Notes under the pieces: model-generated
What the model saw: the letters and a program-made list of their open reading frames with translations, nothing else
Database searches by the model: none
Told to the model about the DNA's origin: nothing
Translations under genes and position numbers: made by a program
Assembly (NCBI RefSeq): GCF_001422735.1
Contig: NZ_LMLZ01000001.1
Coordinates: 1,298 to 65,297 of the forward strand
Length of the DNA stretch: 64,000 nt
Origin: Acidovorax sp. Leaf78
GTDB lineage: Bacteria > Pseudomonadota > Gammaproteobacteria > Burkholderiales > Burkholderiaceae_C
Reading direction: 5' to 3'
Part shown: positions 39,288-49,134 of the stretch, one piece after another
How positions within the stretch are numbered: position 1 is the first letter of the stretch
How the letters are laid out: the number at the start of each line of letters is the position of its first letter

Positions 39288-40028
39288 TCAGCCCGCCGGG
39301 CTGAACAAATCCACCCGGTCGGTGATGATGCCGTCGGTGCCCAGGTCGATCAGGCGCTGCGCGGCCCAGTCGTCGTTGACGGTGTAGCTCAGCGTGCGCA
39401 GGCCAGAGCCCTTTACCTGGGCCACGAGGGCGTGGTCCCACAGCGCGTGGTTGCACACGATGGCCACGCAGCCCAGGTCACGGGCCACGTCGAAGCAGCC
39501 GTCCCACAGCGTGTCGAGCAGCAGGGCGCGCGGGATGTGCGGCGCGGTGGCGCGGGCGCCGGCCAGGGCGTCGGGCTTGAAGGACGAGAACAGCGGCTGC
39601 ACGGCCTGGCCCTGCCAGAGGCGGGCCGACAGTTCGCCGACCACCTGCCCGGTTTTTTCTTCGAGCCCGGGCGTGGGCTTGATCTCGATATTGAGGAAAT
39701 AGCCGTTGGCGATGCAGTAGCGGGCCAGGTTCTCCAGCGTGGGCAGCGGCTCGCCGGCGTGAGCGCGTGAATGCCAGCCGCCCGCATCGAGCTGGGCCAG
39801 TGCACTCCACGGCAGGTCGCCACCGGTGCCGTGGCCATTGGTGGTGCGCTCCAGCGTGGCGTCGTGCATGAGGAACGGCACGCCGTCGGCGCTGAGCTTG
39901 GCATCGCACTCGAACATGCGGTAGCCGTGCTGCGCGCCCAGGCGGAAGGCCGCCAGCGTGTTCTCGGGTGCCAGCTTGCCGGCGCCGCGGTGGGCGATCC
40001 AGCGGGGGTAGGGCCAGGGGGTGGTCAT
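39288..40028 (-). CDS. ugpQ: Glycerophosphodiester phosphodiesterase
   Basis: Hydrolyses glycerophosphodiesters to glycerol-3-phosphate and an alcohol. 246 residues, cytoplasmic (no signal peptide), with catalytic IAHRGAGKLAPENT (H13, R14, E22, N23), MHDATLERTTNGHG and NIEIKP. Last gene of ugpBAECQ; processes the substrates brought in by UgpBAEC. ATG 40028 matches family starts. Confidence 0.95.
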   Translation of the reverse strand: MTTPWPYPRWIAHRGAGKLAPENTLAAFRLGAQHGYRMFECDAKLSADGVPFLMHDATLERTTNGHGTGGDLPWSALAQLDAGGWHSRAHAGEPLPTLENLARYCIANGYFLNIEIKPTPGLEEKTGQVVGELSARLWQGQAVQPLFSSFKPDALAGARATAPHIPRALLLDTLWDGCFDVARDLGCVAIVCNHALWDHALVAQVKGSGLRTLSYTVNDDWAAQRLIDLGTDGIITDRVDLFSPAG

Positions 40029-40167
40029 CGTCGTAGGGGCGGGTGGTGGACGTGGCGATTGGCGGTGCGCGGCGCGCTGGTGCGGAGCCTTGCGCGGGCG
40101 CCGGGACTTGGGGCGCTTCCCTTGCGGCAACCCCATGGGCCGCAAAAAGGAAAGGGCGGCTGAACGT

Positions 40168-40195
40168 CTGCGCGGCCACAAGGCAGGCCGCGCAG
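40168..40195. other. Perfect hairpin in the ugpC-ugpQ gap
   Basis: CTGCGCGGCC, loop ACAAGGCA, GGCCGCGCAG (10-bp stem), 16 bases after the ugpC stop. No immediate T-run, so it may be an mRNA-stabilising hairpin rather than a terminator. Confidence 0.4.
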
Positions 40196-40210
40196 CCGCT
40201 CAGGAGCGCA

Positions 40211-41218
<1,008 letters not shown>

Positions 41219-41277
41219 TTTGCTATTGAATTGGTAGCTGCTAGCGCAGATGTATGAAGCGGTAGGGGCTGTTTTGT
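41219..41277 (+). repeat. Comamonad intergenic repeat, copy H
   Basis: TTTTGCTATTGAATTGGTAGCTGCTAGCGC...GAAGCGGTAGGGGCTGTTTTG. It fills the whole 61-base ugpE-ugpC gap and touches the ugpC start codon, so the ugpC leader is repeat-derived. Confidence 0.8.
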
Positions 41278-41279
41278 CT

Positions 41280-42131
41280 TTACTTTTCGGTGTCCACGAG
41301 GCCCTTGACGAACCAGCGCTGCATCACCACGACCACGAAGGCCGGGGGCAGCATGGCCAAAAGAGCGGTGGCCATCACGATGTTCCACTCGTTGCCCGCG
41401 TCGCCGCCGGCGAGCATGCGCTTGATGCCGATCACCACGGGGTACATGTCTTCGGATGTGGTCACGAGCAGCGGCCACAGGTACTGGTTCCAGCCGTAGA
41501 TGAACTGGATCACGAACAGCGCAGCGATGGACGTGCGCGACAGCGGCACCAGGATGTCCTTGAAGAAGCGCATGGGGCCTGCGCCGTCCACGCGGGCGGC
41601 CTCGACCAGCTCGTCGGGCACCGTGAGGAAGAACTGCCGGAACAGGAACGTGGCCGTGGCCGACGCGATCAGCGGCACCGTCAGGCCCGCATAGCTGTTG
41701 AGCATGCCCAGGTCCGACACCACTTGGTACGTGGGGCCGATGCGCACTTCCACCGGCAGCATCAGCGTGATGAAGATGAGCCAGAAGCAGATGCCCTTGA
41801 ACGGGAAGCGGAAGTACACGATGGCGAACGCCGACAGCAGCGAGATCGCGATCTTGCCCACGGTGATGACCATGGCGGTGACGAAGCTCACCCACATCAT
41901 GCGGGCCACCGGGGCCGTGGAGCCTGCGCCAGAGCCGCCGCCGAACAGGGCGTCGTGGTAGGTCTGCCAGAAGTTGCCGCCGGGCACCATGGGCATGGGC
42001 ACCTGCACGATGTCCTGCGCGGTGTGGGTGGAGGCGACGAACGCCAGGTACAGCGGGAAGCCGACGATGATCACGCCCAGCACCATGATGAGGTGCGAGA
42101 ACGCGGTGAGATAAGGACTGCGCTCTACCAT
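41280..42131 (-). CDS. ugpE: sn-Glycerol-3-phosphate ABC transporter permease UgpE
   Basis: 283 residues, six membrane helices. The cytoplasmic EAA coupling loop is [20 protein letters not shown] (about 190-209). ATG 42131 has GGAG 9 bases upstream. Pairs with UgpA in the UgpA2E/C2 complex. Confidence 0.95.
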   Translation of the reverse strand: MVERSPYLTAFSHLIMVLGVIIVGFPLYLAFVASTHTAQDIVQVPMPMVPGGNFWQTYHDALFGGGSGAGSTAPVARMMWVSFVTAMVITVGKIAISLLSAFAIVYFRFPFKGICFWLIFITLMLPVEVRIGPTYQVVSDLGMLNSYAGLTVPLIASATATFLFRQFFLTVPDELVEAARVDGAGPMRFFKDILVPLSRTSIAALFVIQFIYGWNQYLWPLLVTTSEDMYPVVIGIKRMLAGGDAGNEWNIVMATALLAMLPPAFVVVVMQRWFVKGLVDTEK

Positions 42132-42206
42132 GCGAGGGCTCCAGGAGAGAGGGGCGATGAAGAAGACATGCGTGAATCAAGGGGCGCCAATGCGCGTGCC
42201 ACCGCG

Positions 42207-42262
42207 GAACCGGCTTTGCCGGGCCGCTGGAGGCGCCCCCTCGAGGGGGAGGCGCCAAAGGC
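42207..42262. repeat. GC-rich palindromic repeat in the ugpA-ugpE gap
   Basis: CCGGC-TTT-GCCGG hairpin followed by the perfect palindrome CCCCCTCGAGGGGG inside longer GGCGCC arms. Resembles positions 24-75 downstream of mscL. It separates ugpA from ugpE by 149 bases without interrupting the order of the operon. Confidence 0.55.
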
Positions 42263-42280
42263 GCTTCGGGGGGGAGTCAT

Positions 42281-43162
42281 CTAGTACTGCACTTTCTTCT
42301 CGACGTAGCGGAATTGGATGACTGTCAGCACGACGACGATGACCATCAGCACCACCGACTGCGCGGCCGAGCCGCCCATGTCCATGGCCTTGAAGCCGTC
42401 GTGGTACACCTTGTAGACCAGGATCGCGGTGTCGCGCCCCGGGCCGCCCTGCGTGGTCGAATCCACGATGGCGAAGGTGTCGAAGAAGGCATACACCACG
42501 TTGATCACCAGCAGGAAGAACGTGGTGGGCGACAGCAGCGGGAACTGGATGCTCCAGAACCGGCGCCACGGGCCGGCACCATCAATCGAAGCCGCCTCGA
42601 TCAGCGACTTGGGGATGGACTGCAAGCCTGCCAGGAAGAACAGGAAGTTGTAGGAGATCTGCTTCCACACCGCGGCGATCACGATCAGCGACATCGCGTG
42701 GTCGGAGTTGAGCATGTGGTTCCAGTTGAACCCCGACTGGCGCAGCATGTACGCCACCACGCCCAGCGAGGGCGAGAACATGAACATCCACAGCACGCCG
42801 GCCACGGCGGGTGCCACGGCGTAGGGCAGCAGCAGCGCCGTCTTGTAGACGAGCGCGCCCTTGATGATGCGGTCGGCAAAGATCGCCAGCATCAGCGACA
42901 GGCCGATGCCCACCACCGCCACCAGGATCGAGAAGAACGCCGTGGTCTTGAACGATGCGAGGTAGCCCGGGTCTTCGAACAGGTTCTTGAAGTTGTCGAA
43001 GCCCACCCATTCCGTGGACATGCCGAAGCTGTCCTGCATCTGGAACGATTGCACCAGGGCCTGGCCGGCTGGCCAGAAGAAGAAGACGCTGATGATGGCC
43101 AGCTGGGGTGCTATGAGCACCCAGGGCAGCCATGCGGAGCGAAAAAGAACGCGTTTTTCCAT
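42281..43162 (-). CDS. ugpA: sn-Glycerol-3-phosphate ABC transporter permease UgpA
   Basis: 293 residues with six membrane helices; the start MEKRVLFRSAWLPWVLIAPQ matches UgpA. EAA loop EAASIDGAGPWRRFWSIQFP (about 193-212). The longer open frame to 43333 runs through the hairpin region and is rejected. Second gene of the ugp operon, downstream of an intercistronic terminator-like hairpin. Confidence 0.95.
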   Translation of the reverse strand: MEKRVLFRSAWLPWVLIAPQLAIISVFFFWPAGQALVQSFQMQDSFGMSTEWVGFDNFKNLFEDPGYLASFKTTAFFSILVAVVGIGLSLMLAIFADRIIKGALVYKTALLLPYAVAPAVAGVLWMFMFSPSLGVVAYMLRQSGFNWNHMLNSDHAMSLIVIAAVWKQISYNFLFFLAGLQSIPKSLIEAASIDGAGPWRRFWSIQFPLLSPTTFFLLVINVVYAFFDTFAIVDSTTQGGPGRDTAILVYKVYHDGFKAMDMGGSAAQSVVLMVIVVVLTVIQFRYVEKKVQY

Positions 43163-43258
43163 GTCCAGACTCTTAAAAATTCCCCCCGCGCTCCACCGCC
43201 GCTCTTGGGGGGCTGCCCTGTTACCGGGCAGATTCTTGCCGCGGGAAGCCCTGCCGGC

Positions 43259-43311
43259 AAAAAAGACAACCCGCCGCCCGGCAAACCGCTTGGGTTGGCA
43301 GGGGCGGCGGG
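43259..43311 (-). terminator. Terminator-like hairpin between ugpB and ugpA
   Basis: On the minus strand CCCGCCGCC (43311-43303) pairs with GGCGGCGGG (43278-43270) across a 24-base loop, followed by TTGTCTTTTTT. It lies in the middle of the 225-base ugpB-ugpA gap and would reduce read-through into ugpA. Confidence 0.6.
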
Positions 43312-43365
43312 CTTTCGATGCCACCCCGGCCACAGGGGCCGGAGGGCATCAGCATGCGCTCGATG

Positions 43366-43391
43366 AACGCTGACTTACAACGCTGACTTAC
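43366..43391. repeat. 13-bp tandem duplication at the ugpB stop
   Basis: AACGCTGACTTAC occurs twice in tandem (43366-43378, 43379-43391). The copy nearer the gene contains the ugpB TAA stop codon, so this is a recent-looking duplication just past the reading frame. Confidence 0.9.
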
Positions 43392-44707
43392 TTGTTGGCG
43401 CGCGCGAAGCGGGCCAGTTGCTCGTTGCCACGGGTCACGGCCGTGTCCAGCGCTTCCTTGGGCGACTTCTTGCCCGACCAGATCTGTTCGGTTTCCTCGT
43501 CGATGATGGTGCGGATCTGCACGAAGTTGCCCAGGCGGATGCCGCGCGACTTGTCGGTGGCCTTGCGGATCATCTGCGTCACGGCAACGTCGGTGCCGGG
43601 GTTCTTTTCATAGAAGCCCGATGCCTCGGTCAGCTTGTACGCCGCCGTGGTCACGGGCAGGTAGCCCGTGCGCTGGTGGCTGGCGGCTTGCACCTTGGTG
43701 TCGTTCAGGAAGTTCAGGAAGTCGGCGACGCCCTTGTATTCCTCGGCCTTCTTGCCGGACATCACCCACAGGCTGGCACCACCGATGGCGGTGTTCTGGG
43801 GCGCGCCCTTCACATCGTCGTAGTAGGGCAGGGCTGCGATGCCGTAGGCGAACTTGGCTTCCTTGGCGACGCGGGCGTACAGGCCCGACGAGCCGGTGAT
43901 CATGGCGCACTCGCCCGATGGGAAGGACGCGTCAGGCGCGTTGCCGCGGCCCTTGTAGACGAAGCTGCCGTCCTTGGAGGCCTTGGCCAGGTTCTCGAAG
44001 TGGCGAACGTGCAGCGGGGTGTTGATTTCCAGCTTGGCGTCGTTGCCGTCGAAGCCGTTGTTCTTGGACGCGAACAGCGTGTTGTGCCACAGCGAGAAGC
44101 TCTCGAGTTGCGTCCAGCTGATCCAGCTGGTGGTGAACGGGCAGCTGTGGCCGCTGGCCTTGAGCTTTGTGGCGGCAGCGAAGACTTCAGGCCAGGTCTT
44201 GGGGGCCTTTTCAGGGTCCAGGCCAGCCTTCTTGAAGGCGTCCTTGTTGTAGTAGAAGATCGTGGTGGAGCTGTTGAGCGGGTAGCTCAGCATCTGGCCA
44301 TTGGGCGCGGTGTAGTAGCCGGCCACTGCCGACACGTACTGGGTGGGGTCGAACTTGAAGCCGCCGTCGTTCAGCACCTTGGCGGCGGGCACGATGGCGC
44401 CCTTGCTGGACATCATGGTAGCGGTGCCCACTTCGAACACCTGGATGATGTGGGGTGCGTTGCCGGCACGGAATGCGGCCACGGCACCTGTCATGGATTC
44501 GTCGTACGTGCCTTTGTAGGTGGGCACGACCTTGTACTTGGTCTGGCTGGCGTTGTACTGCTTGGCCAGGTCGTTGACCCAGTCACCGAGCGCTGCGCTC
44601 ATCGAATGCCACCACTGAATCTCGACCGGGGCCTGAGCCTGGGCCTGTGCAGGCAGGCACGCCGACATGGCGATGGCAGCGCAGACCGCCAGATGCTTCG
44701 TTTGCAT
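43388..44707 (-). CDS. ugpB: sn-Glycerol-3-phosphate-binding periplasmic protein
   Basis: 439 residues: Sec signal peptide cleaved near AQA-23, then a type-1 extracellular solute-binding fold starting VEIQWWHSM and containing NAPHIIQVFEVGTATMM and the GECAMITGSSG segment. First gene of ugpBAECQ, with a Pho box in the divergent gap with serA. ATG 44707 has GAGG 9 bases upstream; a longer frame to 44809 is spurious. Confidence 0.96.
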   Translation of the reverse strand: MQTKHLAVCAAIAMSACLPAQAQAQAPVEIQWWHSMSAALGDWVNDLAKQYNASQTKYKVVPTYKGTYDESMTGAVAAFRAGNAPHIIQVFEVGTATMMSSKGAIVPAAKVLNDGGFKFDPTQYVSAVAGYYTAPNGQMLSYPLNSSTTIFYYNKDAFKKAGLDPEKAPKTWPEVFAAATKLKASGHSCPFTTSWISWTQLESFSLWHNTLFASKNNGFDGNDAKLEINTPLHVRHFENLAKASKDGSFVYKGRGNAPDASFPSGECAMITGSSGLYARVAKEAKFAYGIAALPYYDDVKGAPQNTAIGGASLWVMSGKKAEEYKGVADFLNFLNDTKVQAASHQRTGYLPVTTAAYKLTEASGFYEKNPGTDVAVTQMIRKATDKSRGIRLGNFVQIRTIIDEETEQIWSGKKSPKEALDTAVTRGNEQLARFARANK

Positions 44708-44847
44708 GAATATATCCTCTGAGAATGACGAAAAACACAAGGGCCGAATGCTATGCACCCCATGTGTCATTGATATGTCGTTGTCGCATGACCGCAGGCC
44801 GTGCAACAACCGGGAAACCCCTTGGGATGTCCGTCAGGGATGCGATT

Positions 44848-44865
44848 GTGACTCTTTTGTGACAA
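44848..44865 (-). promoter_or_regulatory. Putative Pho box upstream of ugpB
   Basis: Minus strand: TTGTCAC-AAAA-GAGTCAC, two 7-mers separated by four A residues, close to the PhoB consensus CTGTCAT-A/T-rich-CTGTCAY. It is about 140 bases upstream of ugpB, a phosphate-starvation operon in enterobacteria. The -10 beyond it is not obvious. Confidence 0.55.
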
Positions 44866-45006
44866 TGTGCGACGCATTTGCCGAGGCTTGCAAGGTTTTG
44901 TGCGATGCACCATGCTGCGGGTCACGTTTCGGTGGCTCCCGCACCGGTTCGTTCGCGCCGCAAACGCGCCGAGTTTCTTTTCTCCACACCCTTTCTTCTT
45001 ATCGCC

Positions 45007-46236
45007 ATGGCTACCAATTCGCTGGACAAGAACAAGATCAAATTTCTGCTGCTCGAGGGCATCCACGCTTCCGCCGTGGACGTGATCCGGGCTGCGGGCT
45101 ACACCCAGATCGAAACCGTGTCCGGCGCGCTGCCCGATGAAGAACTCAAGCGCAAGATCGCCGACGTGCACTTCCTGGGCATCCGTTCGCGCACGCAGCT
45201 GACCGAAGAGGTGTTCTCCCATGCGCAAAAGCTGGTGGCGGTGGGCTGCTTTTGCATCGGCACCAACCAGGTCAACCTCAATGCGGCGCGTGAGCGCGGC
45301 ATTGCGGTCTTCAACGCGCCGTATTCCAACACCCGCTCCGTGGCCGAGCTGGTGCTGGCCGAAGCCATCCTGCTGCTGCGCGGCATTCCCGAAAAGAACG
45401 CGGTGGCGCATCGCGGCGGCTGGCTCAAGTCGGCCGACAACGCGTATGAGATCCGCGGCAAGACCCTGGGCATCGTGGGCTACGGCTCCATCGGCACGCA
45501 GCTGTCGGTGCTGGCCGAGGCGCTGGGCATGCACGTCGCGTTCTTCGACGTGGTGAACAAGCTGCCCCTGGGCAACGCCCGCCAGGTGCACCACCTGCAC
45601 GACCTGCTGGGCCAGAGCGACATCGTGAGCCTGCACGTGCCCGAGCTGCCATCGACCGAAGGCATGATCGGCCCGGCCGAGATCGCGGCCCTGAAGCCCG
45701 GCGCCATCCTCATCAACGCCGCCCGCGGCACGGTGGTGGATATCGACGCCCTGGCCGAAGCGCTCAAGGCCAAGAAGCTGCTGGGCGCGGCCATCGACGT
45801 GTTCCCGGTCGAGCCCCGCACCAACAAGGACGAGTTCCAGTCGCCCCTGCGCGGCCTGGACAACGTGATCCTCACCCCGCACGTCGGCGGCTCCACCATG
45901 GAAGCCCAGGCCAACATCGGCCTCGAAGTGGCCGAAAAGCTGGTGAAGTACAGCGACAACGGCACCAGCACCTCGTCCGTCAACTTCCCCGAGGTGGCGC
46001 TGCCCGCCCACCCGGGAAAGCACCGCCTGCTGCACATCCACCGCAACGTGCCGGGCGTGCTGTCCGAGATCAACCGCATCTTCTCGGACAACGAGATCAA
46101 CATCTCCGCCCAGTACCTGCAGACCAACGAGAAGATCGGCTACGTGGTGATCGACATCGATGCCGCGTCGTCGGACCTGGCGCTGGACAAGCTCGCACAG
46201 GTCACCGGCACCCTCAGGAGCCGGGTGCTGTTCTAA
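45007..46236 (+). CDS. serA: D-3-phosphoglycerate dehydrogenase
   Basis: First step of serine synthesis, oxidising 3-phosphoglycerate with NAD. 409 residues, E. coli-type length: catalytic and NAD domains with GYGSIGTQ, AARGTVVD, the E-H pair with PHVGGST, and a C-terminal ACT domain (about 335-409) beginning RLLHIHRNVPGVLSEIN, suggesting serine feedback. ATG 45007 gives the MATNSLDKNKIKFLLLEG start. Divergent from ugpB. Some homologues prefer 2-oxoglutarate as a second substrate. Confidence 0.95.
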   Translation: MATNSLDKNKIKFLLLEGIHASAVDVIRAAGYTQIETVSGALPDEELKRKIADVHFLGIRSRTQLTEEVFSHAQKLVAVGCFCIGTNQVNLNAARERGIAVFNAPYSNTRSVAELVLAEAILLLRGIPEKNAVAHRGGWLKSADNAYEIRGKTLGIVGYGSIGTQLSVLAEALGMHVAFFDVVNKLPLGNARQVHHLHDLLGQSDIVSLHVPELPSTEGMIGPAEIAALKPGAILINAARGTVVDIDALAEALKAKKLLGAAIDVFPVEPRTNKDEFQSPLRGLDNVILTPHVGGSTMEAQANIGLEVAEKLVKYSDNGTSTSSVNFPEVALPAHPGKHRLLHIHRNVPGVLSEINRIFSDNEINISAQYLQTNEKIGYVVIDIDAASSDLALDKLAQVTGTLRSRVLF

Positions 46237-46289
46237 CGAACCTCAGGGCCGTTCGCCGGCCCATTCGGGGTCATTGCCGCTATCGGCCC

Positions 46290-46326
46290 AAGCCGCGCAC
46301 CGAGCCTCCCGGTGCGCGGCTTTTTT
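46290..46326 (+). terminator. Rho-independent terminator after serA
   Basis: AAGCCGCGCACCG (46290-46302), loop AGCCTCC, CGGTGCGCGGCTT (46310-46322), then TTTTG. A 13-bp stem. Confidence 0.93.
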
Positions 46327-46666
46327 GTGGGTTGTCGTCTTGACGCTCCATTAGCCCACTGTGCGAAAAGACGGCGCGCCGCACAAAGTTCTGAAAAACA
46401 GGCTCGATTGAATTTGTTACACATCCAGCCGGCAATCCTGACAGTACTAGAGGGCAATGAGCCCTCTTTTTCCAAGGAAACACCTGAAATCCCGGTGTTC
46501 GTCTAAAATTCACAGTTTGATACAACTCTTTACAGCAAGGGTTGTTGAACATTGTTTGCAAAGCGAGCCGCGCGGTAGGTCTGTCGCTGGCAACAATGGC
46601 GGCCACGCCGGCGCTCACCGCTGCCGGCACCGTGTTTTCTACCCGCTGTCTCCACTTTTCGTCTGT
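46327..46666 (+). other. AT-rich, structured non-coding leader ahead of pgaA
   Basis: The 340 bases between the serA terminator and the pgaA start hold no credible gene and are clearly less GC-rich than the surrounding DNA. Contents: a possible small transcript (46327-46471), a second terminator-like hairpin (46449-46471), an ACACC/GGTGT hairpin (46481-46498) and about 165 bases of leader. No c-di-GMP riboswitch consensus was found by eye. One AAGGA could bind CsrA, as happens in the E. coli pgaA leader. Confidence 0.6.
46449..46471 (+). terminator. Second terminator-like hairpin, possible attenuator of pgaABCD
   Basis: AGAGGGC (46449-46455), loop AATGA, GCCCTCT (46461-46467), followed by TTTTCC. 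It lies 127 bases after the serA terminator, on the same strand, and about 196 bases before the pgaA ATG. Confidence 0.65.
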
Positions 46667-49132
46667 ATGTTCGGGAACCCGTTTCCTTCCCTGCCCCTGC
46701 CCGTTCGCCCCGCGTTCCACGCCGCCGTGGCCGCTGGTGCGATGGCCTGCGCGTTGGCGTATGCGGACACGGCCACGCCCGTACCGGTGGCCGAGTCCTA
46801 CGACGCCTTGGTCCGGCGCGCCAGGACCGGAGACACCACCCCGGTGCTCGACTACCTGCGGCAAAAGCGGCTGGACCGTGCCGATGCTGCGCGCCTGGTG
46901 GCCGACTGGATCGATATCGCCGGCTGGGCCCGGCTGGACCAGGAAGTGGTGGATGTGTACCGCCGCCATGGCGCGTCGCTCACGCTGCCGGTCAGTACCC
47001 TGGCGTCGGTGGCGCGCGCCCACCGCAACTTGCGGCAGTGGGACGACGCGCTGGCGCTGTATGCCCGCGCCTTGGCGCGCAGCCCGGATGACGCGGAGCT
47101 GCGCATGGGGGAGATCCACGTCCTGGCGGATGCGGGGCGCGATGCGGATGCGCGCACCAAGGCCGAAGCGCTGGTGGCCGAGACCCCCATGGTGGCGCGC
47201 CGCCGCCTGGCCCTGGCCTATGTGCACACGGCGGCGCGGCGCTTTCATGCGGCGCTGGCCGAGGCGAGCCGCGCGCGCTCGCTGGCACCCGACGATGCCG
47301 AAGTGCAGATGGCCTATGCCGACGCACTGCAGTCCGCCGGCCTGCCGGTGCAGGCGCAGGCCCTGGTGGACGCACAGCCCGCGCTCATGGGCGCGGCGCA
47401 GCAGCGCAGGCTGCAGGCCGACATCGGCGCGGAAATGGTGCGCCTGTCGTTCGCACCGGTGCGCAGCGAGAGTGAGCGCTTCGCAGTGGCCGACAAGGCC
47501 CTGGCGTTCTACGAGCAGGTGTTTGCCCGGTGGAGCGCCGACCCGCAGGCCGTGCGCGACCTGCAGCGCATGCGCATCGACCGCATCGGGGCGCTGACCG
47601 TGCGCAGCCGCATGGACACGGCGGTCGCCGAGTACGAGGCCCTGCGGCGCGATGGCGTGCCGGTGCCGGACTACGCCCTGCGCTGGGTGGCCGGCGCCTA
47701 TCTGTACCTGCGGCAGGCGCAGGCCGCGCGCCTGCTGTATGCCGAGTTGCTCGAGCGCAGCCAGGCGGATCCGTCGGTCAGCTCCGGCGATGCCTCGGGC
47801 CTGTTCTATTCGCTGGTCGAGTCCGAGGCCATGGACGCCGCCGTGTCCCTGGCGGACGGCACGCAAAAGGCGTTTGCCGCCACCCCCGCAGGCCGCGCCG
47901 TCTGGGCCTCTGCGGCCATGGAGGCAGCGCAGGCGCACAGCTTTTCCGACGACACGCCCGAGGCGCAGCTGCGCCTCGAACGCATGGTGCAGCAGGCGCC
48001 GGGTCACCTCGGTGCGCGCATCGCGCTGGCGGGCGTCTACCGGGGCCGCGCCTGGCCGCGCCGGGCCGAGCAGGAGCTGAAACTGGTCGAAGCCATGGAG
48101 CCGCGCGCGCTGTCGCTGGAGCTGCAGCAGGGCTTCACCGCGATGGACTTGCAGGAGTGGAAGCAGGCGGACGCGCTGGCCGATGACGTGCTCGAACGCT
48201 ATCCCGAAAACCTCCAGGTGCAGCGGCTGGACCGGGCGCGCCGGGTGTTTCGCATGCCCGAGCTGCGGGTGTCGGGCTACCGCGGCCTGTCGTCCAGCCC
48301 CAATCCCTCCACCGGCAACGGCGACTACGGCACCGACACCGTGCTCTACAGCGCGCCGGTGCAGGACGACTGGCGCCTGTTCGCCGGCTTCGGCTTTGGC
48401 AGCGGCGACTTCCGCGAAGGCCGCGGCGTGCACCGCAGCTACCGCGCTGGCGGCGAATGGCGGGTGCGCGACAACACCGTGGAGGGCGAAATCTCCACCC
48501 ACAACTTCGGCTACGGGCAGCGCACCGGCCTGCGGCTGGAGGGGCGCCACGATCTCAGCGACCAGTGGCAGATCAGCGGCGCCGCGGAGCGCCTGTCGCG
48601 CGACACGCCGCTGCGCGCGCTGCGCAGCGACATCACCGCCGACAGCGTGACCGCCGCACTGCGCTGGCGCGCCAACGAGCGGCGCGACTGGAACGTGAGC
48701 GTGGGTGGGCTGGACTACTCGGACGGCAACCGCCGCCTGTCCGTCGGCGTGGCCGGCCGCGAGCGCATCTACACCCGCTACGGCGTGTACGCAGACCTGG
48801 TGATGGAGCTCTCGCACTCGCGCAACAGCCGGCCCGGCGGGCCGTACTTCGCGCCCGAGTCCGATGTCTTCCTGCTGCCCACGCTCGACGTGGCGCACGT
48901 GCTGTACCGCCACTACCAGCTGGAATGGCGCCAGCGCCTGCAGCTCGGCGTGGGGGCGTACGCCCAGCGCGGCTACGGCGTGGGCGAGGTCGCCACGCTG
49001 GGCTACGGGCAGCGCCTGCGCGTGAACGACACCCTGGAAATGGGGCTTTCCTTTTCCATCACCCGTCGCCCTTATGACGGCGTGGACGAGCGCATCCTGC
49101 GCACCGCGTTCGATCTTCTCTACAGGTTCTGA
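46667..49132 (+). CDS. pgaA: PNAG export porin PgaA
   Basis: Outer-membrane exporter of partly deacetylated poly-beta-1,6-N-acetylglucosamine. 821 residues (E. coli 807): signal peptide to about residue 33, a TPR superhelix (about 40-500) with repeats such as WDDALALYARALARSPDDAE, and a C-terminal 16-strand barrel (about 510-821) ending in an aromatic residue (LLYRF). First gene of pgaABCD, 2 bases before pgaB. The start at 46667 lacks a Shine-Dalgarno, and a CGGGAACCCG palindrome follows it, which could limit translation. Confidence 0.9.
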   Translation: MFGNPFPSLPLPVRPAFHAAVAAGAMACALAYADTATPVPVAESYDALVRRARTGDTTPVLDYLRQKRLDRADAARLVADWIDIAGWARLDQEVVDVYRRHGASLTLPVSTLASVARAHRNLRQWDDALALYARALARSPDDAELRMGEIHVLADAGRDADARTKAEALVAETPMVARRRLALAYVHTAARRFHAALAEASRARSLAPDDAEVQMAYADALQSAGLPVQAQALVDAQPALMGAAQQRRLQADIGAEMVRLSFAPVRSESERFAVADKALAFYEQVFARWSADPQAVRDLQRMRIDRIGALTVRSRMDTAVAEYEALRRDGVPVPDYALRWVAGAYLYLRQAQAARLLYAELLERSQADPSVSSGDASGLFYSLVESEAMDAAVSLADGTQKAFAATPAGRAVWASAAMEAAQAHSFSDDTPEAQLRLERMVQQAPGHLGARIALAGVYRGRAWPRRAEQELKLVEAMEPRALSLELQQGFTAMDLQEWKQADALADDVLERYPENLQVQRLDRARRVFRMPELRVSGYRGLSSSPNPSTGNGDYGTDTVLYSAPVQDDWRLFAGFGFGSGDFREGRGVHRSYRAGGEWRVRDNTVEGEISTHNFGYGQRTGLRLEGRHDLSDQWQISGAAERLSRDTPLRALRSDITADSVTAALRWRANERRDWNVSVGGLDYSDGNRRLSVGVAGRERIYTRYGVYADLVMELSHSRNSRPGGPYFAPESDVFLLPTLDVAHVLYRHYQLEWRQRLQLGVGAYAQRGYGVGEVATLGYGQRLRVNDTLEMGLSFSITRRPYDGVDERILRTAFDLLYRF

Positions 49133-49134
49133 GA

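Noticed and set aside
46327..46666. c-di-GMP (GEMM) riboswitch in front of pgaA
   Set aside because: The conserved GEMM core and tetraloop/receptor bases are not seen. Hairpins there look like terminators.
46280..48913. 877-codon minus-strand frame opposite pgaA
   Set aside because: Shadow of pgaA. It has no recognisable domain, and the pgaA TPR and barrel signals are convincing.
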